Shown one piece after another: positions 1-7,131 of a DNA stretch of 14,834 nt. The notes under the pieces are model-generated. The model was not told where the DNA came from. It was given only the letters and a program-made list of their open reading frames with translations, and ran no database searches. The stretch comes from JBOGWA01 sp050693155 (GTDB lineage Bacteria > Actinomycetota > UBA4738 > CALAEC01). Each line of letters opens with the position of its first letter. The first letter of the stretch is position 1. The position numbers and the translations under genes were made by a program. The stretch is taken from the NCBI GenBank assembly GCA_050693155.1, contig JBOGWA010000045.1:1-14834 (forward strand). Reading direction: 5' to 3'.

Positions 1-881
1 GGTTTCGGGAACCTGGCGGGAACGAAGAACCCGAGCACGAACCGACCCATGAAAAGCAGCGTGATGAGCGGCACACCTCGAATGAGCTCGATGTAGGCGA
101 CACTCAGGGCCCTGATGGCAGGGAGGCTCGAGCGACGACCCAGCGCGAGCAGGACCCCGAACGGGAACGACAGTAGGATCCCACCGACCGCGAGGAAGAT
201 CGTGAGCATCAGCCCACCCCAGTTCTCCCACCCGACGCCGTCGCCCTCCATGACGACCTCGAGCATCGCGAAGACTCCGGCAGCCAGAAACGCGAACCGC
301 CATCGGAGGAAGCGCCGGGGAAGCCGCGTCGCCAGCCACCAGGCTCCGACCCCAAACCCGACGATTCCGAGGACGAGCAGGATCGGAAGCGCGCCCGAGG
401 ACAGCGAGAGAAAAACGACGGCGAACAGGATGAGGGGCGTCGCGCGGCGAACGATCGCCGCTATCGAGCGAGGCTCTCTCACTCGGCCCCGCTCCTCCGC
501 CACCCGCAGCCGAACCGCCGCCGTCGCCCCCGTAAACACCCCCACGGCCGCCGCCAGTACGTAGGCGGCCGCCCAGGGTCGCCACAGCATGTCCCTCGGG
601 AACCGCTCGACGAGGAACAGCGTGATGTTCCGCCGAATGACCTCCCACCGCCCGGTGACTAGAACGAACCGCCCGATCCGGTAGAGCAACCAGGCAACGA
701 GGATCGAGAGGGCGATCGTAAGCACGGTGTTGTACCAGGTGCTGAACAGGTTTTCGCGCAGCCATTCGCGAGGCGGCAGTCGGCGGGTCGGGGGGCCGGA
801 GATCTCGATGACACGAACCTCCTCCGTGTCCGTCGCGATCACGACACCGGTCTCTTTATCGACGCGAGGCTCCTCCGCCAT
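1..881 (-). CDS. aapM: Amino-acid ABC transporter permease, AapM/GltJ type (3' end cut by window edge)
   Basis: Second membrane subunit of a polar amino-acid importer. The minus-strand frame stays open from here to base 1 without a stop, about 293 codons, so the C-terminus lies outside. The N-terminal part has a short cytoplasmic lead, then hydrophobic stretches (WYNTVLTIALSILVAWLLY; WAAAYVLAAAVGVFTGA), a paired TM block near 420-300, and the start of the conserved permease core (GGILLSFPFGVLLALGRRS, then IELIRGVPLITLLFMG) near the edge. The ATG at 881-879 is chosen because AAGGAG (892-887) lies 5 nt upstream; an ATG three bases earlier (884) would overlap the aapQ stop as ATGA. The EAA loop expected further along is not in the window. 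Length and motifs fit AapM; the pairing with aapJ and aapQ makes the call secure. Confidence 0.9.
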   Translation of the reverse strand, partial: MAEEPRVDKETGVVIATDTEEVRVIEISGPPTRRLPPREWLRENLFSTWYNTVLTIALSILVAWLLYRIGRFVLVTGRWEVIRRNITLFLVERFPRDMLWRPWAAAYVLAAAVGVFTGATAAVRLRVAEERGRVREPRSIAAIVRRATPLILFAVVFLSLSSGALPILLVLGIVGFGVGAWWLATRLPRRFLRWRFAFLAAGVFAMLEVVMEGDGVGWENWGGLMLTIFLAVGGILLSFPFGVLLALGRRSSLPAIRALSVAYIELIRGVPLITLLFMGRFVLGFFVPARFPK

Positions 882-2056
882 CATCGCTCCTTGAGAGCAA
901 ACGCCCGGTTCACGAGGTTCGTGATCGCGGAGATGAACAGGGAGAACGCCAGATAGATCGCCATGAGCAGCGCGATCGCTTGCGGCGCCGGCACCTGCTG
1001 AATCATGAGACTCGTGATGCGCGTGATCTCGGGAAAGCCGATCGCGACGGCCAGCGAGGAGTTCTTCGTGAGATTCAGGTATTGATTGCCCATCGGAGGG
1101 ATCGCGACCCGGAAGGCCTGAGGAAGAATCACGTAGCGAAGCCGCTGGAACGACGAGAGACCGAGCGCCGTCGCGGCCTCCGTCTGCCCCTTCTGCACGG
1201 CGAGGATGCTGCCCCGCACGATCTCGGCGATGTGGCTGGCCGTGTATACGACCAGAGCGAACAGAAGCGCCGCGTACTCGGGAAGGAGCCGGATCCCCCC
1301 GGCGACGTCCCGGCCGGTTCGCTCCGGCAGCGAAACGGAGAGTGGTCCGCCAAGCACGAAGTGGGCGACAAGAGCGAAGCTGAGAAGGACCGCCCCACCC
1401 CAGAGCACCCGGTGATGCGGCTGCCCGGTTGCGTTCCACCGTCGAGTCCGGGACCACCCGACAGCAACGGCTGCGAATGCCCCGACCAATACAAAGGCCC
1501 AGAAGCCTCCGGCGCCCGATCCCGCCTCGAGCCACGGCGTCCAGATCCCCCGATTCGAGATCTGGAACAGGCCGAGATCGGCCGCCTCCTCGATCGGCGG
1601 CAGGCGAAGCGCGATCGCGAAGTAAGTGAACACGATGACGACCAGCACCGGGACGTTCCGGATGCTTTCGACGTAGAACCCGGCCAGTCGACGAACGAGC
1701 CAGTTGGTCGAGAGCCGCGCGACGCCGACGAAGATGCCGAGGAGCGTCGCGAGCGCGATGCCGACGAACGCGACAAGCGCGGTATTCGCGATCCCCACGA
1801 GGAGGGCCTGGCGGAAGCTCTGCGAGGGCCGGAATTCCGACCCCAGGATCGTGAAGCCCGCGGGCTCGCGCAGGTAGTCATAGCTCGTGGGGATCCCCTG
1901 CGCTTCCAGGTTGGCTTGCAGGTTTCCCGATAGGAACAGGACGAGACCCGCGACGGCGCCGACCACACCGATCTGGAAGACGATCCGGAGGACCCGAACA
2001 TCGCGCCACGGCGGGGGGCGTCCCACCGTGACGGGCGCCGTGCTCATGCTCAACAT
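881..2056 (-). CDS. aapQ: Amino-acid ABC transporter permease, AapQ/GltK type
   Basis: First membrane subunit of a polar amino-acid importer, 391 aa, close to the roughly 400 aa usual for AapQ. A TM segment at about residues 24-43 is followed by a periplasmic insert typical of this subfamily (GIPTSYDYLREPAGFTILGS). Next come the core TMs, with YVESIRNVPVLVVIVFTYFA, and a C-terminal EAA loop carrying GQTEAATALGLS and LPQAFRVAIPPMGNQ, which docks on the ATPase. The stop overlaps the start region of aapM. No clear ribosome binding site precedes either possible ATG (2056 or 2047); both follow directly after a strong hairpin (2060-2094), suggesting coupling to aapJ translation or deliberately lower expression. 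Substrate specificity within L-amino acids cannot be read from the sequence. Confidence 0.93.
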   Translation of the reverse strand: MLSMSTAPVTVGRPPPWRDVRVLRIVFQIGVVGAVAGLVLFLSGNLQANLEAQGIPTSYDYLREPAGFTILGSEFRPSQSFRQALLVGIANTALVAFVGIALATLLGIFVGVARLSTNWLVRRLAGFYVESIRNVPVLVVIVFTYFAIALRLPPIEEAADLGLFQISNRGIWTPWLEAGSGAGGFWAFVLVGAFAAVAVGWSRTRRWNATGQPHHRVLWGGAVLLSFALVAHFVLGGPLSVSLPERTGRDVAGGIRLLPEYAALLFALVVYTASHIAEIVRGSILAVQKGQTEAATALGLSSFQRLRYVILPQAFRVAIPPMGNQYLNLTKNSSLAVAIGFPEITRITSLMIQQVPAPQAIALLMAIYLAFSLFISAITNLVNRAFALKER

Positions 2057-2059
2057 ACA

Positions 2060-2094
2060 GTGGGGGCGGCGACGGGTTCCGTTACCGCCCCCAC
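2060..2094 (-). promoter_or_regulatory. Intergenic hairpin between aapJ and aapQ
   Basis: A perfect 10-bp inverted repeat (gtgggggcgg at 2060-2069, ccgcccccac at 2085-2094) encloses a second 4-bp stem (2072-2075 with 2079-2082) and a 3-nt loop. It begins 10 nt after the aapJ stop and ends 3 nt before the first possible aapQ start. There is no U-run after it, so it is not a classical intrinsic terminator. Hairpins in this position in binding-protein operons are known to protect the 3' end of the binding-protein message and reduce permease expression. That role here is an inference. Confidence 0.6.
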
Positions 2095-2104
2095 CGATTC
2101 CGAA

Positions 2105-3205
2105 TTACCGGTACGGCGGTGCGTACAGCAAGCCCCCGTCCGTCCACAGCGAGTTGAAGAGCCTCTCCAGCCCGACCGGGGTATCCGGTCCGACGTGGCG
2201 CTCGTAGATCTCGCCGTAGTTCCCGACCTGGCTGACCACCTGCACGACGAAGTCTGCCGGCAGGCCGAGACCCGGATCGAACACGCCCTCCTCACCCGGA
2301 AGGCCGAGGAAACGAGCGCGCTCGGGGTCCCGATCGGGATTGATGCTCTCAACGAGGTCCAGAACGTTTGTCGAGTCGATGTCGAACTCCTCCGCCTGAA
2401 TCGTCGCGAGCACGACCCAGTCGACGGCCTGCGCCCAGTCCGAGTCTCCGTCGCGAACGACCGGGCCGAGCGGCTCCTTCGACATCGTCTCCGCGAGGAT
2501 CCGGAGGGCGTCCGGTCCGCCGAGGCGGGCAGGCCACGCAGCCTTGAGCCCCGCGAGCGCCGACTTGTCGCCCGTCCACCCATCGCAACGCCCCTGCTCG
2601 AACGCCTGCTGGAGCGTTTCGTTCTCCTCGAACGAAAGCTGCTCGAAGTCGAGCCCGAGTGAGCTGAAGACCGACGCGAGGTTGAGCTCGGTCGTCGTCC
2701 CGGAAACGACGCAGATCACCGTGCCGCCCATGTCCGAGAGCGACTCGTACGGGCTGTCGGCGTTCACCATCATCCCCTGGCCGTCGTAGAAGGTCGTCGT
2801 GAGGAACTGCGTGCCTTCACTCCCGTCACGGCTCGACGTCCACGTCGTGTTGCGGATCAGGACGTCGATCTCGCCGGCCTGCAAAGCCGTGAACCGTGTC
2901 TCGGCGGTGAGGGGCACGAAATCGACCGCGTCCGCATCTCCCAACACCCCTGCCGCGACGGCGCGACAGAAGTCGATGTCGAAGCCTTCGAACTCACCCT
3001 CCTCTGTGAGGAGGCCGAATCCCGGCAGGAGATCGTTCACGCCGCAAATCAGCCTGCCGCGTTCCTTCACGACGTCGAGCGTGCTTCGCGCTTGCTGCTG
3101 CCCGCCCGCCTGTTCGCTGTTCCCGTCGCCCGTGGTGCACGCGGCGGCGAGCAGTCCAAGCGACGCGACGAGCACCCCAAGTCTCACGAGGATGCTTCTT
3201 CGCAT
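2105..3205 (-). CDS. aapJ: General L-amino-acid-binding lipoprotein of ABC transporter (AapJ family)
   Basis: Extracytoplasmic solute-binding protein (SBP_bac_3 fold) that captures amino acids for AapQM; 366 aa, near the usual 340 of the family. The N-terminus MRRSILVRLGVLVASLGLLAAAC is a lipoprotein signal with the lipid-accepting Cys at residue 23, followed by a Gln/Gly/Ser-rich linker. The mature part starts at LDVVKERGRLICGVNDLLPG and carries family hallmarks FEGFDIDFCRAVAAGVLGD, ETRFTALQAGEIDVLIRNTT and FYDGQGMMVNAD. The frame is open for 137 codons further upstream, but that extension is low-complexity and non-homologous. The ATG at 3205 has a strong purine-rich ribosome site (GGAGGGAGGGGAG) directly before it. 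It is the first gene of the importer operon and lies downstream of the structured gap. Confidence 0.93.
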   Translation of the reverse strand: MRRSILVRLGVLVASLGLLAAACTTGDGNSEQAGGQQQARSTLDVVKERGRLICGVNDLLPGFGLLTEEGEFEGFDIDFCRAVAAGVLGDADAVDFVPLTAETRFTALQAGEIDVLIRNTTWTSSRDGSEGTQFLTTTFYDGQGMMVNADSPYESLSDMGGTVICVVSGTTTELNLASVFSSLGLDFEQLSFEENETLQQAFEQGRCDGWTGDKSALAGLKAAWPARLGGPDALRILAETMSKEPLGPVVRDGDSDWAQAVDWVVLATIQAEEFDIDSTNVLDLVESINPDRDPERARFLGLPGEEGVFDPGLGLPADFVVQVVSQVGNYGEIYERHVGPDTPVGLERLFNSLWTDGGLLYAPPYR

Positions 3206-3229
3206 CTCCCCTCCCTCCAACTGGATCTG

Positions 3230-3250
3230 GGGGTCACCGCTCGCGACCCC
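3230..3250 (-). promoter_or_regulatory. Small hairpin in the aapJ leader
   Basis: A 6-bp perfect stem (ggggtc at 3230-3235, gacccc at 3245-3250) with a 9-nt loop, about 12 nt upstream of the aapJ ribosome binding site. It would be inside the aapJ 5' UTR if the -10 element at 3272-3267 is used. No function can be assigned. Confidence 0.3.
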
Positions 3251-3266
3251 ACCCTGACGGTAAGCG

Positions 3267-3272
3267 AGAATA
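3267..3272 (-). promoter_or_regulatory. Candidate -10 element for aapJ
   Basis: TATTCT on the minus strand fits the TANNNT actinobacterial -10 consensus and lies in the only AT-rich patch of the gap. It predicts a start near 3260 and a leader of about 55 nt. No convincing -35 is present, as is common in this phylum. If this promoter is real, most of the structured region upstream is not part of the aapJ leader. Confidence 0.35.
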
Positions 3273-3274
3273 TC

Positions 3275-3391
3275 CGCTCCCTCCCACCCCCCGCCACTCC
3301 GCTTCAGCCTGGCGAGACTGCGCGCCCTCTCCCAACCGTGGTGAGGCTCCGCGGCTGCCTCCGTCGCTCCCTCCCAGCCTGGTGAGACTGG
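3275..3391 (-). repeat. Three degenerate tandem copies of a two-part motif
   Basis: On the plus strand, part one (cgctccctccca, or cgccctctccca in the middle copy) occurs at 3275-3286, 3323-3334 and 3365-3376. Part two (cctggYgagRct-like) occurs at 3308-3319, 3337-3348 and 3378-3389. The copies are spaced 48 and 42 bases apart. A fourth copy sits inverted at 3665-3690. On the minus strand the units read as purine-rich GGGAGGGAG-like strings that resemble the real aapJ ribosome site. Confidence 0.55.
3323..3351. repeat. Left arm of long inverted repeat (partner 3663-3690)
   Basis: The 29-base arm is complementary to 3663-3690 over 12 bp, a 4/3-nt internal loop and 13 bp. With one G-U pair it can be extended about 5 bp inward. 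No flanking target-site duplication is visible (ctgcg on the left, ggaaa on the right). Confidence 0.7.
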
Positions 3392-3662
3392 CGGGGTGCT
3401 CCGCTCAACGTCCTCGGCGACCCCAGGAACGGGGTCGCCTTGCGGGACGTTTCGCTCCGCAGCCCGCGCAGTCTCAGCCGTCGTTCGGCGTGATCGGTGA
3501 GTCACGAACTCACGATGGAATCGCTGTCGAGGCGAGCGTGGCTTTCCGAGGGAGGGCCGGAAGGGGTGGACTGCCAGCCGGTTCCTGAGGGTGGAAGCAG
3601 GCCCTTCCAAGGGCACTCACGCTGGAAGCGTGCCACCCCGACGGCCTCGACCGAGAAAGCCA

Positions 3663-3690
3663 CGGAGCCTCACCAGGGTGGGAGAGGGCG
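3663..3690. repeat. Right arm of long inverted repeat (partner 3323-3351)
   Basis: This arm starts only 9 bases after the purH stop codon on the transcribed strand. In a minus-strand RNA it would be the pyrimidine-rich 5' strand of the closing helix, and could also pair with the other purine-rich repeat copies. Confidence 0.7.
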
Positions 3691-3698
3691 GGAAAGCG

Positions 3699-5236
<1,538 letters not shown>

Positions 5237-5240
<4 letters not shown>

Positions 5241-5857
5241 CGGGCCTCCGAAGGCTGTGGATCGAGGATCCGAACCTGCCTTCCCTCGATGGACACACGG
5301 CCCTCCAGGAGCAGCCGCAGGGCGTTGGGATACAGGCGGTGCTCGACTTCTTGGATCCGGGCGTGAAGAGAGTTCTCGTCGTCGCCGTCGAGGATCGGGA
5401 CCGCCTCCTGAAGAACGATGGGACCGTGATCGACCTCTTCGTCGACGAAATGGACGGTCACGCCCGTCAACCTCGCGCCCCACGCCAGCGCATCTCGCAC
5501 CGCGGAGGCCCCGGGAAACGCCGGGAGCAACGCCGGATGGATATTCAGCATCCGACCCCAGAAGGCACGGACCAGCGGAGGCGAAAGGATCCTCATGAAC
5601 CCCGCGAGACAGACGATCTCGATCCCTTCGGCTTCAAGGAGATCGAGGATCTCGCGGTCGTACTCATCCCGTGATGGAGAGGCGGCCGGGTCGAGGAAGA
5701 CCGCCGCGACACCTCGCGCTTGCGCGCGCTCCAGAGCGCGGGAATCGCGACGGTCCGAGAGTACGAGCGCGATCTGGGGCCCGACCAAGGGGTCGTCCAG
5801 CAGCGCCTCCAGATTCGTCCCCTCTCCGGAAGCAAGAACGGCGATGCGTGAACTCAC
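5237..5857 (-). CDS. purN: Phosphoribosylglycinamide formyltransferase
   Basis: Transfers a formyl group from 10-formyl-THF to GAR, the third step of purine synthesis. The protein is 206 aa, as expected. The N-terminal nucleotide-binding loop is VLASGEGTNLEAL (7-19). The catalytic triad of the E. coli enzyme (Asn106, His108, Asp144) is present as Asn105 and His107 in LNIHPALLPAFPG and Asp143 in HFVDEEVDHGPIV. The GTG at 5857 is chosen because the homology begins there (SSRIAVLASG); upstream in-frame codons are unrelated. No ribosome site precedes it, and a TAACAT -10 element lies 7 nt upstream, so the mRNA is probably leaderless. It forms an operon with purH through a 4-base overlap. Confidence 0.96.
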
Positions 5858-5864
5858 GGCCCCG

Positions 5865-5870
5865 ATGTTA
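5865..5870 (-). promoter_or_regulatory. -10 element of a leaderless purN promoter
   Basis: TAACAT (minus strand, 5870-5865) fits TANNNT and ends exactly 7 nt before the purN GTG, placing the transcript start at or next to the start codon. No good -35 is visible. Confidence 0.45.
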
Positions 5871-5936
5871 GAGGGGCCGGCGCCGCCGGAGGAGCAACTT
5901 TTCCGATGCGGCGGCCCCCGGCCGCCCACGGGGTGC

Positions 5937-5942
5937 CAGAAT
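5937..5942 (+). promoter_or_regulatory. -10 element of a leaderless promoter for the zinc-finger membrane protein
   Basis: CAGAAT at 5937-5942 keeps the key A2 and T6 of the -10 consensus and ends 7 nt before the ATG at 5950. No ribosome site at a workable distance is present. It is divergent from the purN promoter, with about 66 bases between the two -10 elements. Confidence 0.35.
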
Positions 5943-5949
5943 CTAGAGA

Positions 5950-6528
5950 ATGGCAGAGAGCGTCGGCCTGAAGGAATCTTGCGCGGTCCATCCCCAGCGG
6001 CCGGCCGTGGAGCGGTGCGCGCGCTGCGGGCGAGCTGCGTGTCTTCAGTGTGCGATCCCCGTCCGCGGTCAGGTGTTTGGCGCCGAGTGCGTTGGAGGGG
6101 AGACCGGTTCGCCGGTCCCGCCGCGAGCTTCCGAGCGGCCGAGGGCACGCACGGATGTGGCCGCGGTTGTGCTCTTCGTGCTCGGCGTCGGAGCGAGCGC
6201 CTTCCCATGGGATCGCTTCGGGAATCGAACGGGACCGTTCTCGGCGTGGAACCCGGTCCCGGAACCTTGGCCGCTCCTTGCCAGTGTGTCGCTCCTCGTG
6301 GGAGCCGCGCTCGCGCTCGTCCTGATGGTGCGGCCGGAAGGGCGTCTGCGCCACTTGACCTCGCTCTGGAGCGCAGGCGCCGGAGGGGTCGCCGTCATTG
6401 CGAGCGCGATCGCGTTGGTCGCGGTTCCGGGCCACGCGACCAGGACGCTCTGGCCCGCCGTCGCGCTCGTCGCCGCGCTCGGGGCAACCACACTGGTCAC
6501 GCTTCGAGTACGGCGCGCGAGCGCCTAA
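5950..6528 (+). CDS. Membrane protein with N-terminal B-box-like zinc finger
   Basis: A 192-aa protein with a probable zinc-binding head and four membrane segments. The head runs from Cys11 to Cys34 with spacing C-x2-H-P ... C-x2-C-x4-C-x2-C (Cys11, His14, Cys23, Cys26, Cys31, Cys34) and a further Cys47. This is the pattern of the short B-box-type finger found at the N-terminus of many actinobacterial membrane proteins, including some rhomboid proteases. A hydrophilic linker (about 49-66) follows, then TMs near 69-87, 107-128, 138-158 and 165-185. There is no rhomboid GxSG motif or other catalytic signature. It is transcribed away from purN and towards the next small membrane gene. By position it belongs to the group of small membrane genes between suc and pur genes in actinobacteria; its function is unknown. 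Confidence 0.8.
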   Translation: MAESVGLKESCAVHPQRPAVERCARCGRAACLQCAIPVRGQVFGAECVGGETGSPVPPRASERPRARTDVAAVVLFVLGVGASAFPWDRFGNRTGPFSAWNPVPEPWPLLASVSLLVGAALALVLMVRPEGRLRHLTSLWSAGAGGVAVIASAIALVAVPGHATRTLWPAVALVAALGATTLVTLRVRRASA

Positions 6529-6541
6529 TCTCGGCGCATCC

Positions 6542-6571
6542 TTGCACCAGCCGCCACCCCCAACGTACAGT
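6542..6571 (+). promoter_or_regulatory. Candidate promoter for the 157-aa membrane protein
   Basis: TTGCAC (6542-6547) and TACAGT (6566-6571) are separated by 18 nt. They match 3 and 4 of 6 consensus bases respectively. Located just after the end of the preceding gene, it would give a leader of about 40 nt containing the AAAGGAG ribosome site. Confidence 0.35.
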
Positions 6572-6619
6572 GGCCGGGGGCGGGCGCCGCCCGCGAGCGC
6601 GAGCGAAAGGAGCACGACG

Positions 6620-7093
6620 GTGGCAGAGCGGCCGGGCTTCGACATGAACAGGCTCTCGATGGGATCCAAGGGACTCCTTGGCACTGGCATCGTCCTGCTC
6701 ATCGCGCTCTTCCTGCCCTGGCAGAGCGTCGATGTCGGATTCGGAATCGGAGATGTGAGCCGAAACGGCTTCAACGGCCTCGGCGTCATCGTCGGCATCC
6801 TCGTGATCGGACTGATCGTCTGGGAAGGAATGCTCGCGGCCGGAGTGAGCATCGGCACGGGGGGAACGGCTCCGGCAATGATCAGCGTCTACGACGGAGC
6901 CGCCGCCTCGGTGCTCACGGTCATCCATTTCTTGCTGCGCCTCGACTTCGTTTCCTTCGGCGCGTTCATCGGACTGATCGCCGCGCTCGCCATGGCGTAC
7001 GCGACGTGGGTTCGGTACCACGAGGCGCGGATGGGGGGGCGGGCGGCGCCGCCTCCGGCGCCCCCGATGCCCCCGCCGCCACCCGCGGTTTAG
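6620..7093 (+). CDS. Small membrane protein with proline-rich C-terminal tail
   Basis: A 157-aa protein of unknown function. The GTG at 6620 is selected because AAAGGAG (6606-6612) lies 7 nt upstream; the frame is open further back but that stretch covers the previous gene. There are about four hydrophobic segments: LLGTGIVLLIALFLPW, GLGVIVGILVIGLIVWEG, a weaker one around VYDGAAASVLTVIHFLL, and FGAFIGLIAALAMAYATWV. It then has a basic stretch (RYHEARMGGR) and a Pro-rich end (PPMPPPPPAV) that is probably cytoplasmic. Its place between the suc and pur genes resembles that of Rv0954-type divisome-associated membrane proteins in Mycobacterium, which also have several TMs and a disordered tail. 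That homology is an inference from position, not from aligned sequence. Confidence 0.75.
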   Translation: MAERPGFDMNRLSMGSKGLLGTGIVLLIALFLPWQSVDVGFGIGDVSRNGFNGLGVIVGILVIGLIVWEGMLAAGVSIGTGGTAPAMISVYDGAAASVLTVIHFLLRLDFVSFGAFIGLIAALAMAYATWVRYHEARMGGRAAPPPAPPMPPPPPAV

Positions 7094-7131
7094 CCCCGCG
7101 GGGCTTCGGCTCGAGGCCCACGTACTGGGCC
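7092..7131. terminator. Hairpins between convergent genes, possible bidirectional terminator
   Basis: A 14-base perfect palindrome (agccccgcggggct, 7092-7105) and a 6-bp stem with 5-nt loop (7115-7120/7126-7131) fill the 38-base gap between two converging genes. On the plus strand the second hairpin is followed by a C/T-rich run rather than a clean U-tract, so efficiency is uncertain. Confidence 0.4.

Larger units (their letters stand above)
3311..3690 (-). ncRNA. Candidate large structured RNA or structured repeat element between purH and aapJ
   Basis: This stretch fills most of the only gap over 300 bases and is dense in complementary segments. A long-range inverted repeat pairs 3323-3351 with 3663-3690 (12 + 13 bp around one small internal loop). 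Inside are a 9-bp hairpin (3416-3424/3431-3439) topped on a 7-bp stem (3407-3413/3445-3451) and an 8-bp stem (3383-3390/3469-3476). There is also a hairpin at 3497-3513, and a three-way junction closed by 3589-3594/3633-3638 holding hairpins 3601-3614 and 3618-3632. Further long pairings are a 10-bp (3537-3546/3655-3664) and an 8-bp (3526-3533/3644-3651) one. Strand is assumed from the flanking genes and is not proven. It does not match RNase P, tmRNA, T-box, cobalamin, TPP or glycine riboswitch signatures that I can recall. A non-autonomous repeat element is the main alternative. Confidence 0.4.

Noticed and set aside
980..1933. Long plus-strand frame opposite aapQ
   Set aside because: Composition is charged and repetitive, with no recognisable domain. 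It mirrors the GC-rich permease coding strand.
2060..2094. Intrinsic terminator after aapJ
   Set aside because: There is no U-run on the transcribed strand, and the permease genes of the same system follow immediately.
3275..3391. CRISPR array
   Set aside because: Only three degenerate copies with uneven spacing and divergent halves, one of them matched by an inverted copy; no cas genes nearby.
3497..3513. tRNA T-arm-like hairpin (5-bp stem around TTCGTGA)
   Set aside because: The invariant A at position 58 is missing, and there are no acceptor, D or anticodon arms around it.
3206..3616. N-terminal extension of the aapJ frame by 137 codons
   Set aside because: The extension is low-complexity, shows no homology, and precedes a perfect lipoprotein signal with a strong ribosome site. 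It is just stop-free GC-rich sequence across the structured region.
3628..3639. T-box-like antiterminator string (GGGGTGGCACGC on the minus strand)
   Set aside because: It lacks the CCGCG continuation, the specifier stem and a following terminator, and lies over 400 bases from the next start codon.
3311..3690. RNase P RNA, tmRNA, SRP RNA or classical riboswitch
   Set aside because: None of the signature strings I know for these (GAGGAAAGUCC, tRNA-like end, GGAA/GCAG helix 8, B12 box, THI box) is present on either strand.
3323..3690. MITE or insertion-sequence remnant
   Set aside because: The inverted repeats would fit, but no target-site duplication and no transposase remnant are visible. 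Kept only as an alternative for the structured region.
5241..5483. Upstream extension of purH to an ATG at 5483
   Set aside because: It is purN in another frame. The family N-terminus begins at the GTG at 5240, which has a ribosome site and the GTGA overlap.
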